DNA of 64,000 nt from Diphasiastrum complanatum (GCA_029204225.1 CM055092.1:14904059-14968058), one strand, 5' to 3'; positions 1 through 10,995 are shown, counted from the stretch's first letter. The notes: generated from the letters alone by a model not told the origin. Numbers and translations are program-made.

Positions 1-925
1 TTTGATTCCATTATCCCATGAAAGCCCTCACTTGTACATTCTTCCACCCTACTTGACTCTGCAGTCAATATAGAAGATTTTGCATTACCGCTATTAACGC
101 AAACCACATCCACCACCATAACAACTAATCCACTCCACACGTCTCTGACACACATTCAGTCACCACCACATTCACCACCCCTAATACGACAATCACCTCC
201 ACCTACATCCCTTTCAATCACCTTGCATTTTCTCACACTACAACATCTCCCCCAATTCCATATTTTCTTCCATTCAATCCCATGCCATATTCCAATTATA
301 CACGCAAGGCTTCTTGACATTGGCCCTTGAGAGCAATTACCCCTAGCAGCCCAAAAAGCGGTTTGGTTGGTGAATGAGCTCTAGTTCAACCTCTTTGGCA
401 CCTTAGGAAGTCAATACACTATGAAGCAGTTTGATGATGGAGCCCTGGTAAATCTTCAGAAAGAAAAGACAAAGTTGGAGGCAAAATCCAAGAAACAAAA
501 ACAACAAATACAGAATCTAAACGCACACATCCAACAGCAGCAGCAGATGCTCAGCAACCTCCAACACCAGCTCCTGCTTAGAGATCAACAAATCTCCCAA
601 CTTCACACTCTCACAACAAATCTTACCATGGAGAGGGATGACGCTTTGGCAGCCACATCAGCAGCACGTTTCGCTATGAAGGAACAACTGGTACAAGTTA
701 ACTTCATCGACTTCGCACCACCAGCTATTTCTGAGGGAACTTAGATTCTAGTGGAGGCATATCAGAAGTTGGCACAAAAGCTAAAGGCCCCAACGGAGCA
801 ACATCTATGAAACCTCCGTCGAGACCCTAAACTAACACATTGCCACGTTGGAAGAAAAGCTAAAGGCGGCCGCGAAATCGGCACCTTCCGTCCATGCAGA
901 GCATGCCCAGTTTCACAAATTGAAC
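1..925 (+). pseudogene. Decayed coiled-coil ORF, relic of a gypsy extra 3' ORF
   Basis: The clearest open stretch is 421-744, 107 residues rich in Gln, Lys and Leu with heptad-like spacing, so a coiled coil is likely. The same frame extends upstream to about 331 through a TAG (near 382) and a TGA (near 328). It resumes after the TAG at 742 with a further helical segment, then needs a frame change near 810 to reach another Glu/Lys/Ala-rich helix. The DNA before 330 is Pro/Thr/Ser-type low-complexity coding-like sequence. This order, a Pro/Thr-rich linker followed by a Gln-rich coiled coil, matches the better preserved ORF at 49931-52205, so I infer a second relic of the same ORF type. No enzyme motif is present. 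The left part is cut by the window edge. Confidence 0.5.
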
Positions 926-1825
926 TGAAAAACATGATGCAACATCAAATTTATATTCATTTTTTTAAGTACATAGTGGGTTAGCCCATCATTGATGGGC
1001 GACCGACAATTTGGGTGGCAACTTGTGGTCGAGATGTGTGGATGATGTTCAAAGCGGGCGATTGATGATCTACTTAGCCATCCTCCCCCTCCTCGTGGTT
1101 TGTGGCACAACATTCTTTTTAATTTCAATTTCTTTTGTGAGATGACACATTGTTCATGCCCCTCCATGTTGCCGAGAGAGTGGAAAATGTAAAGAGGTCT
1201 TGCGCCAAGATCCACCTCCCTCTCCGCAAAAAATGGGAGGAGATAGAGGTGCAGGAATGTAGCCCTCTACCCCACCCTAATTCCGAGATATGCTATCCTC
1301 AACATAGAGAGTAGATCTCTTCTTAACATGGGTGTGTTTGTATATGTTTTATGTGAATATGTATGTGTATATGTGCGTGTATATGTGTATGTGTATGTAC
1401 ATGTGCATGTGTATGTATGTGTAACTATGTGTATGTATATGTAAATATCATATGTATATGTACATATATACATATATGTATACATATACATATGATATAT
1501 ATCTAGACACACATACCTTCAGTACTTAAAAGTTTAGGTTGCCACCACAAAGTATCATTTAACATTAGCTTTTTTTGAAACTCCATTGACCGACCTCAAC
1601 ACATAATATTATTGAGTTTGCAACAGAAGGCCAAAAACATTGCAGGAAACCCATAAGAGGTTTCCATAAGAAGGCAACATTGTGTCAAAGGCTCACCTCC
1701 GAAGAAAGGGCAAGCTTTGGAAGTCATCTTCACTACATGAGTTACACATAGGATAAGTCAAAAACTGAGTTGAAAGTGCACATCCAAATTTAGAACTTAT
1801 TTATTGTGAGCAGACTTTTCCTTTT
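926..1825. other. No gene seen; contains a TG/TA-rich tract
   Basis: No coding pattern is convincing on either strand. Positions about 1330-1510 are an impure alternating purine-pyrimidine tract (tgtatatgtg-type). Reading frames across it are low-complexity Tyr/Thr/Ile strings and are not genes. Confidence 0.6.
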
Positions 1826-1944
1826 TGAATTCGTACTTCGAAGTTAGTGGGCTATTGCCTTTGACCAATTCTCTTGACTTTGAGAGCTGTGCGACGACTC
1901 CAGGTACCTTTGCTCTGCTCTTATTTTCTTTGCAGCTACCACAT

Positions 1945-1978
1945 TCTCTCTCTCTCTCTCTCTCTCTCGCTCTCTCTA
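1945..1978 (+). repeat. (CT)n microsatellite in a probable 5' leader
   Basis: About 17 CT units with one interruption, lying about 470 bp upstream of the likely start codon at 2452. Pyrimidine-rich CT tracts are common in plant 5' leaders and core promoters, so this may mark the transcription start region of the gene at 2452. Confidence 0.6.
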
Positions 1979-2077
1979 CTTTGATCCTTTTCTCTGTCCG
2001 TAGCTGCTTCTTTGAAGTATAATTCGGACGAGCTTTGGTCCCAGCCATTCATATCAAGAGCTCCAAACTTAATATGC

Positions 2078-2356
2078 TCAGTACCCACAACGATCAGCTT
2101 CTTTGCTTGAGTACCCACAATTATCAGCTTCTTCAGGGCTTTCTCACATGCACAAAAGCTGATAGAGTATCGCTCAAGCAAAGCCTAAGATTTCCTATAC
2201 TTGTTTCCAGATACAATCGATCAGGTTGTGTATGCTGCCTGATTTGGTTGCTCATATACAATTCAGATTGTGTTTATTGTCAGATTTGGTTGCTGTTATA
2301 TACTTATATACCATTCAGATTGTGTTTGCTGTCTAACTTGTTGCTGTCATATACTG
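2078..2356 (+). repeat. Two local tandem duplications in leader DNA
   Basis: A 24-base block beginning agtacccacaa occurs twice (about 2080 and 2112). Further on, three diverged units beginning cagrttgtgt start at 2222, 2264 and 2316 and run to about 2356. The reading frame stays open through both sets, giving Leu/Cys/Tyr-rich repeats. I read this as an untranslated leader or intron that happens to lack stops, because composition changes sharply at the Met at 2452. Confidence 0.6.
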
Positions 2357-2451
2357 CTGGATCTTGGGTTTCATTGATTGGCCATACAGACCTCGGATTT
2401 GCACCGAAAGCTTCTACTAGGATAGAAATTTCCAATTCGTTAGTGTCTGGA

Positions 2452-2952
2452 ATGGGCGAGAAGGATTTGAAATATGCTGAGCTAAAAACCGGGGAATCAG
2501 TTGAAATGCAAGCTGCAAAGCAAGACAGCAGCTGGAAATCGTTCCAAACATCAATGAAAAAGTATCTCCGTAAAATATCACCTTTGTCATTGCTGTCAAA
2601 GGTGAGGGATTGTTACGTTGATTCTGTGACTGTAGCTGCTAACCATGTCAACGATGGCCATGGTGGCCTTATACTCGGCCCACATATAGGATCTCTTTCG
2701 CACAGTGCCAGCCGTGGCCTGCACAGAGAAGAAGACGACCTGCGACACATGGCTCGCACACTTAGCCAAAAAGATGCAGGTCCACTTCCGCGTAGTGCCA
2801 CTTACGCTGGGACAGCAATCAAGGTTAATGGGAGCTGGCGAAGGAGCAGATCGCATACCAGTGGTCTCTATGCCCGATCTGTTGATGTCAAGACACCAGG
2901 GCAAACTCCTTCGGTTCAAAGAAGAGTACTCTCAGTTACAGAGGAAGAGTGA
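2452..2952 (+). CDS. Small basic plant protein, hypothetical
   Basis: A 166-residue protein starting MGEKDLKYAEL and ending in TEEE before a TGA. The frame is open back to 2035, but I chose the Met at 2452 because the upstream part is low-complexity and repeat-derived. A Lys/Arg-rich segment near residues 27-52 contains WKSFQTSMKKYLRKISP followed by SLLSKVRDCYVDS. The second half is rich in Ser/Arg and has an acidic stretch REEDDLRHMARTLS. The layout (basic W-K segment, K-hR-D-x-YV motif, Ser/Arg-rich tail) recalls short plant-specific uncharacterised proteins, but I cannot name a family. No signal peptide or membrane segment is visible. It is the only candidate for an ordinary host gene here and has no transposon domain. 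Confidence 0.5.
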   Translation: MGEKDLKYAELKTGESVEMQAAKQDSSWKSFQTSMKKYLRKISPLSLLSKVRDCYVDSVTVAANHVNDGHGGLILGPHIGSLSHSASRGLHREEDDLRHMARTLSQKDAGPLPRSATYAGTAIKVNGSWRRSRSHTSGLYARSVDVKTPGQTPSVQRRVLSVTEEE

Positions 2953-4526
2953 CCAGAGTTGAAGAATTTGCTCAGTTATATCTACGCCATCTTTATCAAT
3001 TCGGCACTAACAACCAAATGCTGTTGACTGGGTGATCTAAGACAGCAAGCAGCTTGAGACAGTGCCCACCAAGGAGATGATACATGCAGACTTCAGCTAT
3101 CATTCACGAGAGCTCGAGATAGCACGTTTAGGATCATATATCCTCAACCTTTCAATGTTTAAAACTGTCGACTATTTTACGTATTTTCAGATATACTAGA
3201 CTTATATTCTTAGCGAATATGCACCCATGCCTCGCTTCCCCCATGGTTGGGTCATCCGCTTCCTCTATGATTTTCCTCTATCAGGTCAGTCATGAGAACT
3301 TAAAAGTTCATGACATGTATAGATTATAAGTATTTTATGAGGTAAACTGGTAATTTATCCGAATCGTGTGTATAAACGTCTGAAGCTGACTATTTCAGCG
3401 ACATTTATTGAGCTTGCAATTGTTATGGAAAGCAATGACTTCTTTAAGAAATGCAGAAAAATAGGACGAGATTTCGATAGGAAACATCACATACCTGGTT
3501 CATGGTCTTGATGCTGTGGATTTAAATATCTTATTATGCTACTCAAATAAGATGTATAAGTACTATTAGAACGAAATCGCTAAGCTTAATCGATGGTGCA
3601 ATTGCAAGATGCCAATAAATTACTTACTGAGATGGAGTCTGTAACTAGATGACGAACGTTTTACATGCATTTTGAATTGATTTGACGTTTCACACTGGAT
3701 AATTTCAAAATCAATTAAATACAAGTGACATTCAATTCGAATTTTTGTTAGAGTATAAATGATGGGCCGATGAACAAGCTACAGCATTTTAAATCCAACA
3801 ATCATGATATTTATCTGTGCCAAGCAGGCTTTCTTTCTTTCCTCCAAACGAAAGGATAACAGTCATTTTATTCCCGTACGTGGGCTTGTAAGTTGTGGGT
3901 ATTCGAGTCTACCCTGTCACAGGTCCCCATAGTGATCGACCATGCAAATCGACCCTTAAGGATCTGATATATAGCAAAAACCCACTCAACCAGTGAATGA
4001 TGAACACTGAGCACATAGGAAGGTACTACGATCAGCATTCACTGTCATTGATTTCTGATCCAGATCGATGACTCTCCTCCTGCTCTTGCTCTTGCTCAAG
4101 TCTCAGTCGTATCTATCAGCGTCAGAAAACGTGTCACAAAACGACGTTTTAGCCAGCTGATCTGGAACATTCTGGAACAAAGTAGCTGCAGATTAGAGGA
4201 CGACTCTACTGCATTCATTCCAGTTATCCTCCGACACTCCCCCTGCCCCAATACTTCAATGCCACGTGATGCAGGTTATTCATACTGTAGTCATAAGCTC
4301 ATTTTTCTTTTGCAAACTTGCAAGCTATTCAAGTTGAAGGCTGGAAACCGATTTTGAAATTATCATATCTTTTTGAAGATTGTTTGAAGTCATGCGAGAT
4401 AGAGATAGAAGGTAGGGCCATATGCAAATTGGTTGCTTGTACAATGTAGATAATAGAATGTTGCAAATTGGCTCCTCTTATTTTTAGCACTATGCGCACA
4501 CGTCAGGGTGGGCCACGCAGGGAGGT
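2953..4526. other. No gene seen
   Basis: Mixed-composition DNA with short frames only. The first 200 bases could be the 3' untranslated region of the gene at 2452. I found no polyadenylation signal that stands out, no repeat array and no transposon domain. Confidence 0.5.
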
Positions 4527-4862
4527 TTTTTTTTTTTTTTTTTTTTAAACTGCTTGCCCTGGTGCCACGTGTCGGGCACCAGGGTTTATCCCATAAGCAA
4601 ATCTTTGAGATAAACCAGTACCTATATATAACTGAACCCACATGCTTACTCACCTGGCGCTGGTGCCCCTGCCCGGCGCTACCCACCTGCCTACCGGCGC
4701 CACCTGGGCCTGCCCGGCCTGCCTGCCTACCTGGCTCCACCCACCTGGCGCCGGTGCCCTTGCCCGGAGCCACCTGGGCGCTGCCTGCCCCCTGGCGCCA
4801 CGGCGCCCGCCTGTGCCTTTTTGGCCAGCCCCTGGCTGGCGCACCCTGACGCGCCGGGGTGC
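4527..4862. repeat. Poly-T, perfect 10-bp inverted repeat and GC-rich island
   Basis: A run of about 20 T is followed by CCCTGGTGCC at 4557 and its exact complement GGCACCAGGG ending at 4584, a 10-bp stem with an 8-base loop. From about 4641 to 4862 the DNA turns strongly GC-rich in an AT-rich setting and is built from variations of cacctggcgccggtgcc, itself self-complementary (ggcgcc, ggtgcc). Reading frames on both strands are open here only because of composition. It looks like a foldback or MITE-type insertion. Confidence 0.5.
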
Positions 4863-4916
4863 TACAATTATGTGGAGCCATAGAAGTCATAAGTGAGTTG
4901 TCATTATACAAACGCC

Positions 4917-4921
<5 letters not shown>

Positions 4922-4985
<64 letters not shown>
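4922..4985 (+). repeat. (GA)32 microsatellite
   Basis: Uninterrupted GA dinucleotides for about 64 bases, immediately to the right of the GC-rich foldback island. Confidence 0.95.
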
Positions 4986-4991
<6 letters not shown>

Positions 4992-5381
4992 AGGGCCACA
5001 TGCAAGTCTTTGGCTAGCACATACATAGTAGAAGTCAAAAGTGAGCTACTTTAGGAATCAGGATGTTCACATCTAGAATGTTCTTTGGATGTGGAATAAC
5101 ATGGGGGTCCTCAATGTTAACCACATCCAAGAACAAGCCCAATTGTGGTTGTTGTGGTTTGGGTGAAGGACTTACTTAACCCAGGCCGGTTTTACTTTTG
5201 TTTCCTTTCCCTCCATGTTGCTATTTTCCCTACAATTTCTCTTTTTGTAGTCTTTTCTTCCGACAAAGGACCATAAAGCAATCATAAATACATAATGTTG
5301 CATGTTATCATTGGCCCAAGCTGGTCTAGATCTAGATATTGTGCATCGAGGCATTTAGATGAACATAACCCTATGTATAGA

Positions 5382-5438
5382 GAGAGTCCTAGCTTTTAAA
5401 TGGCCCATTTAAAAAAAATGGAATGCAAAACAAACATA

Positions 5439-5528
<90 letters not shown>

Positions 5529-5546
5529 CTAGCTTTAGAATGGCCC
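5382..5546 (+). repeat. (GA)42 microsatellite between short direct repeats
   Basis: GA units run from 5442 to 5526. The sequence gagagtcctagctttwraatggccca occurs just before the tract (about 5385) and again directly after it (5521-5546), so the microsatellite and some 50 bases of unique sequence sit between two copies of a roughly 25-bp unit. Confidence 0.85.
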
Positions 5547-6021
5547 AAGACTAGAAACTTGGACCATCCTTATACAATCAGAGCTAGAAATGAAACTTCA
5601 AAAGAGAGGAAATTTGATAAATTGAATTAAAACATTATACATGAGGTATGAGACACATATAGGAAGATGAACTCATACAAAATACATTGACCTGTTTAAA
5701 ACTTGGAGTCACTTCATGGTACACAATTGTAACTTCAATGTCGGATGAAGAAACTGTCATAGTAAGTTACAACATGAAGAATTAAGGAAGATGAGCTCCC
5801 TATTGTTGAAACTAGTTAACAAAATAATTCACACAAGAGATCTAGGCAACTGAAATCTCATGTCTACGCTCAACGCATGCTAATTTAAAAATAAACTAAC
5901 AAGAAACAAAACGACTTTCACATTCAATTCTATGCTTAAACATGGAAAGCTATCCCATCATAGATTTAAAAAATTGGAAGTATGCCATGATGCATAGAAT
6001 AAAAATGCCAGAAAATAGTAG

Positions 6022-6440
6022 AGCAAATTCAAACATTTCAAGGCAAAAGAACACAATGAGTTCAGATAGGGAATTTTTTTCTTAAATAGTCTAGAGGATT
6101 TAGGGCTAAGGATATGGTTAAGGTAAAATTAAGGTCGAAAGTCTTGGCCTTTTAGCATCTCAAGCTTGGCCACTTAATAATCTAAAGTCCAACAGTGGGA
6201 ATGGCCCCCAAGGGCATTGGTTTCGGTGTTGTTGGCCTCTTCAAACTCAAGCATTTCAAGACAAACGAACACAATGAATTTGAATAAGATTGATGGTCTT
6301 GGCCATTTATCATCTCAATTTTGGCCACTTAATAATCTGAAGTCCAATGGTGGGGATGGCCTCCAAGGGTATTGGTTCCAGCCTTGTTGGCCTCTTCAAA
6401 CTTGAACACCTTTTATCATCTCAAGTTTGACCACTTAATA
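6022..6440 (+). repeat. Imperfect tandem repeat, about 155-220 bp unit
   Basis: Blocks beginning caaacatttcaaggca (about 6030) and caagcatttcaagaca (about 6245), and blocks tcttggcc...ggccacttaataatct (about 6142 and 6297), recur in the same order. A third partial copy starts near 6410. The open frame at 6217-6405 is repeat-derived and is not called as a gene. Confidence 0.65.
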
Positions 6441-6480
6441 ATATCAATGAAAAAATATGAACAACAAAAACCAAAAGTCA

Positions 6481-6890
6481 CAGTAACAGATGGATGTAAC
6501 AGTTGGATTTAACAAATGGATATAACAGATGGAGGTTACAAATAGATGGATTCTACAAATGGATATCACAGATGAACAAGATGAAGGTACACATAATGGA
6601 AATGGAAAAAAATGAACATAATGACGGCGTAGATGGTAATTGATGTGATGGAATAATGGTAGCTATGGTGCAGGGTGGGTGGTAACCGCCCACCCCCCCC
6701 CCCCCCCCCCCCCCCCTCCTTTTTTTTTTATAGAAGAGGGTGAGTAATGGCGAGTAATACACAATGGGCGAGTAAAGATGGCGAGTAATCACAGTGGGCG
6801 AGTAATAAGTGGCGATTAATAGACAATGGGCTAGTAATGATGGCAAGTAATCACAATGGGCGAGTAATAGACAGTTGGTGAGTAATATAA
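6481..6890. repeat. Short-motif repeats and a 24-bp poly-C run, probably within a minus-strand LTR
   Basis: Positions 6485-6580 repeat tggatwtaacaga-like units. A pure C run spans about 6693-6716 and is followed by a T run. Positions 6735-6890 hold about nine copies of a gggcgagtaat-type unit. All lie on the LTR side of the minus-strand copia 3' end whose LTR begins near 6990, so I infer they belong to that LTR or to repeats expanded inside it. Confidence 0.5.
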
Positions 6891-6959
6891 CTTTGAAAAG
6901 TCAAACTCTAAGTCTAATAGGAAATCGGCCTCAAATGCCATATAAAAAAATGTAGCAAA

Positions 6960-8090
6960 TATGGCTAATTTACTAGTTGAATTTCTCACACTCCCTCTTC
7001 AACTAGTTTTAGCATGGACTTTGATAACACTCCAAGTGAAGTCCTATGCTTCATGAACAAGTCCTTTCCCAATGCTTTGGTGAAGATATTAGCTACACAT
7101 TCCCTTGAAGCACATGTTGAAGCTCCACCTCCTTTGCGATGACTTGCTCCCTCACAAAATGATATGCCATCTCAATATGCTCGCTCCTAGCATGAAAGAT
7201 AGGATTGGTTGCCAACCTTTGGGCTGATAGATTGTTACAAAAGATGATTGGGCTCTCTGAAAAGTCCAGCAAGTGAAGATCCTTGATCATCCTCTTGATC
7301 CATACCATCTCCTTTGTGCAATGTGCAAGAGCTTCGGCCTCACTAGATGACAATGAGATAGTGGCTTGTTTCTTCGACATCCATGATATAGCTCCATCAC
7401 TTATGAAAATACAATGAGCACTAATCAGTTTCTATCCATTATATCTCCAGCATAGTCCAAATTTGAAAATTTAAACAAGTTAGATGATGATCCCTCATAC
7501 AATATGCCAAAATCTCGAGTTCCAATGATGTACCTCAAAACTCATTTTCCTAGCTTCTTCACTAGGATCTTGCATGAATTGACTAAATCTTCCAACACAA
7601 TAGCTTAGATCTGGTCTAGTAATGGTTAGATAGATGAGTGAACCAACTAGATTTCTATAGAGAGTAATGTCCTTGAAGGATCTTTCACTACCTCATATAG
7701 TTGGCTTTACATGAGACTCCATAGATGTATCACAATCTTTTGCATCTACCATATGAAATCTTTCTAGAATAGCATGAGCATACTTCTCTTGAAAAATGAA
7801 AGTAGATTGAGAAGATCTAATCACTTCTATTCCTAGAATGTAATGCAAGTTACCAAGACCATGCACCTCAAACTCCTTATTAATAGCAATCTTGATATCC
7901 TCCACATCTTGATTGTTTCCAACACTCAAGATGATAGCATCCACATAGACTAGCAAGATGGTAACATCATTTCCAGCAAACCTATAATAAAGTGAATGAT
8001 CATACTCGCTCATAACAAAGCCTTGAGAGAGTTAAAAAGTGTTAATCTTAGCATACCAACTCCTTGGTGTTTAGGAACAAGGAAATAAAC
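6960..8090 (-). pseudogene. Ty1/copia 3' end: RT, RNase H and LTR start
   Basis: Read on the minus strand, 8090-8060 gives PRSWYAKINTF, then an open stretch (8013-7693) with the RT core and YILGIEV, followed by degenerate sequence that can be read as GSLI-LTITRPDLSYC, and finally RNase H (7380-7093) with KQATISLSSSEAEALAHC and IFHARSEHIEMAYHFVREQV. The RT box reads YVDAIIL rather than YVDDIIL, so the second catalytic Asp is lost. A purine tract GAAGAGGGAG precedes TGTGAGAAATTC, taken as the 3' LTR start near 6990. The upstream RT, integrase and gag parts are absent. Frameshifts near 7690 and 7385 and the catalytic loss make it inactive. Confidence 0.85.
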
Positions 8091-8099
8091 AATTGTACA

Positions 8100-8670
8100 G
8101 AGAGTAAAAACTGTATGGCACTTGTCGAACAAAACTTTCTTCATCAACATTGATAATTCACCTTGACAATTGCAATATCCCATTGGTCTTGTAGAGTAAT
8201 GAAAAAAATTCTGATATGCCCTTGTCAAAAACAAGGCAAGGTTGGCGACACTAAATCTACCATTATTGATAGCAAATATTGTAAGATATGGCCTGAAATG
8301 CATAGAAGGAGAAGATACTATTTCCATTAGTATCCTTCGGATTGTGAGATTCATAAATTAATTGCTGTCAAGATTTTCAATTTTCAGATTTGTTGTTATA
8401 TCCAGGTGTTGAAAATCTCATCTGGAAAATGGAAAGACATATAAATTGAGATTGCAGGAGTGGAGATAAAATGTCAATTCCTGGGGGAGGGTGCTCCTGT
8501 CTGGGAATAGTAACAGATGATGAAATATCGATATCCTCTACGTCTTCCAATAACTCATTTCATATAATGTCTATGTTCGATTATTGATCTGGTAAATGTC
8601 GTGGTAATGTAAAATTTCTCAAAGAACTTCTCGATTGAGCAGCAGGTTTAACTGTTGGTTGCTATGGTGC
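8100..8670. other. No recognisable gene
   Basis: A 114-residue minus-strand frame at 8010-8354 shares only its last part with the copia relic. The rest shows no domain I recognise. 8355-8670 is the junction between the copia tail and the gypsy gag. Confidence 0.4.
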
Positions 8671-10062
8671 TCATGTGGTGTTCTCGTGAGAATCCCATTG
8701 TGATTCATAACTGACGTGGTGGGCAGGTAGGATTTTGTTGGGTTGTTTTGGGCAGTCTTTGAAATTGTGTTTTCTGACACAATCGAGACACTCGGCATGG
8801 TACTTGGTCTTGACTGGACAATCAAGCATGAAGTGGCCGGTTTCACCACAGATAAAACATCTGTTGTTCAATGGCCCTTGAGTAATGGCATAGCCATCTT
8901 GTATAGCTAGTGGTTCTGGACTTTCTAGTGTGTATTCGTGATAATATGAGGAATGTCCAGATTGTGACGGTTGTTCTTCATATCGTTGGATGGCACGTGC
9001 TTGGATAGGTTGAGACGAAGGACAAGCATTAGCAGGATGCGTAGCCCGACAGTGTGGGCACCATATTGGTTTTCGTCTATAAGGTACATGTGCAAGGTTT
9101 GACTGACCAGACATACTGTGTTGGATAGACTAAAAAGTAGTTTGAAACTCATTGGTGAATTTGTCCATCTGCAGTTGATGGTGCTGGTTAAGCAGCTCCA
9201 ACTGTGATTGCCAAAGTTGATCTTGGGTATCCTCGATCTACTTCAACTCATAGACAGGAGCACGTGGTGCTGTCCTTTCTCTGGATTCATCAACATCTGA
9301 TCCTTCATCCTCCTCCCGGATGGCATCAGACATAGCTAACTCGAGGCTTGTGTATTCGTCATTGGATCTAAGCTCGCGTCTAATCCATCTTGGAAGGCCG
9401 ACTAAAAACCAAATGATGAGCATCTATTCAATGGGTTGTTCTTGTACTTGACTTTTGAGACATTTGAAACGCTCAATGTAGTCTCGTACTCGTTCATCTT
9501 TTGTCATCTTGATGTTACTCGATTTGACAAAAGGACTCTCTTTCAAACGAAATGGTTTAAAACGCTTGATAAAGGACTCTTTCAGATTAGACTAATCTAA
9601 TTTATTTTTACGATCAAGGTTAAAAAACCAGTCATGTGCTTTATCGATCATGGTCATGGAAAATAGTTGGACCATAGCGTCGGGAGATGTTTCGCTGTGA
9701 ACGTCACACACATTCTCAAAGATTTGCAAAAATCGTTGAGGGTCCGAACTACTATCAAACTTGGGTAGATTGAGCTTGGGTGTTCTCTTCTCAAAATGAG
9801 CTCTGTGAGTGGTAGAAGCTCCATTCAGGTGTGTTCTGGCGTGTGATGTTTCAACACCATGAACATTGGTTCATTTTCCTGAAGACTCGGCTCTATCAGG
9901 CTCTTGTCCCTCGAATGGGTTTGTGGATGGCTCGTGGAGTTGGGACCGCATTCGGTAGAACCTATGACGTCTGATTTGTTCAGTTATAGTAGACCTTATT
10001 TTGAATGAATCATCTTCTGAAATATCAAGATCAGTGAAAAACCAAGTGTTTCTATCTTTCAA
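8671..10062 (-). pseudogene. Ty3/gypsy gag with three zinc knuckle-like motifs
   Basis: A single minus-strand frame of about 464 codons. From the N side it has an Arg-rich segment, then the retrotransposon gag core (LPKFDSSSDPQRFLQIFENV, DKAHDWFFNLD, FIKRFKPF, then about 9480-9420 the segment ending WFLVGLP), and then zinc-binding motifs WCPHCRATHPANAC, CFICGETGHFMLDC and CLDCVRKHNFKDC. The frame is broken by five stops: TGA at 9871-9873 and TAG near 9592, 9424, 9238 and 9130. Each sits where Arg (CGA) or Gln (CAG) fits the context, so the frame length is otherwise intact. Gag packages element RNA. No pol follows on the low-coordinate side; the copia tail begins there instead. The zinc-knuckle pair matches the one in the gypsy relic at 26.8 kb, so they are probably one family. 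Confidence 0.85.
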
Positions 10063-10248
10063 AGCCTTAGCAATTTTCCTTGGTTTTTTCTTTGCTGTTT
10101 TTCACAACTGTGCATTTTGAACTAGGTTTCGCATGGAACTCATCTTCCAACAAAAAACATTTGAACCACGCCTTTAACGGAAGAAAACAAGGGCTACACA
10201 CCTTCCTAGAATTGGGAGTGTTGGTTACCTTTAACTTTTTCATGATCT

Positions 10249-10251
<3 letters not shown>

Positions 10252-10329
<78 letters not shown>
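10252..10329 (+). repeat. (TG)39 microsatellite
   Basis: Uninterrupted TG for about 78 bases. Open frames through it are Cys-Val or His-Thr strings and are not genes. Confidence 0.95.
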
Positions 10330-10330
<1 letters not shown>

Positions 10331-10371
10331 CATGAATGAGTTTATTATGGGTGATTGAATATGGAAATCAA

Positions 10372-10547
10372 GGTTAACTACATCTAATCATTCTATTTGG
10401 ATTTTTTCTTTTAGAAGCAAGTGAGAGATTAACTTCATCTAATCATTTTATTTGGATTTTTTGTTTTAGAAGCAAGTGAGAGATTAACTTCATCTAAATA
10501 TTCTATTTGGATTTTCCCTTTTAGAAGCAAGTGAGAGATTAACTTCA
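10372..10547 (+). repeat. 55-bp tandem repeat, three units plus a partial
   Basis: The block gattaacttcatctaa recurs at about 10372, 10427, 10482 and 10537, giving an exact 55-bp period. Each unit ends agaagcaagtgaga. Confidence 0.9.
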
Positions 10548-10622
10548 AAGTATCGTGGCACTCATCCTATCGCTCAATATTTATTGTCAAAACTATACTT
10601 GAAGTGTCATAAGGGTCAAAGA

Positions 10623-10841
10623 TTAAAGCATTTCCAAAAAACTCTTTAAAGAGTTTAGCTCTCGTACTCTTGGATTCTTTGTGTGCACTCCATTGGCCCA
10701 AATATGATCGTTGACAATCCTCCTTGTCCGAATCCTAAGGCCTTTGCATTGTGTGCATGTACACGGTATCCTCTCATCATATTCTGATTGAAATTGGTCC
10801 AATAATCCAATTGCAAATTGCACAAATTCTTTCAGTGTCAT
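10623..10841 (-). pseudogene. CACTA transposase-associated N-terminal domain fragment
   Basis: A 72-residue minus-strand frame beginning MTLKEFVQFAIG and containing IPCTCTQCKGLRIRTRRIVNDHIWANG. The order (EFVQFA helix, C-x-C-x2-C, then R-x4-V-x2-H-x6-G) fits the transposase-associated domain at the N terminus of plant En/Spm (CACTA) transposases. The catalytic TNP2-type region is not found nearby. It is either an isolated relic or an exon of a larger decayed element. Confidence 0.55.
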
Positions 10842-10995
10842 TCAAGTGAAAATTGACAAATTCTAGCATGTGACGAATTGTAACATGTGACAAAAATTGA
10901 CAAAATAGTCTTTGTACATATAGTGCATTTGCAACCTTCATTTGTGATGGAGTGGTGTCTTGGCTTTCTAAAGAGCAATATACTATATCACAATC

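Noticed and set aside
2596-2919. Antisense frame of 107 residues over the gene at 2452
   Set aside because: The sense frame has the better composition and a plausible start. The antisense frame looks like a shadow.
4508-5001. Overlapping 64-203 residue frames on both strands of the GC-rich island
   Set aside because: High GC removes stops in all frames. The peptides are Ala/Pro/Gly/Arg-rich and mirror the palindromic DNA.
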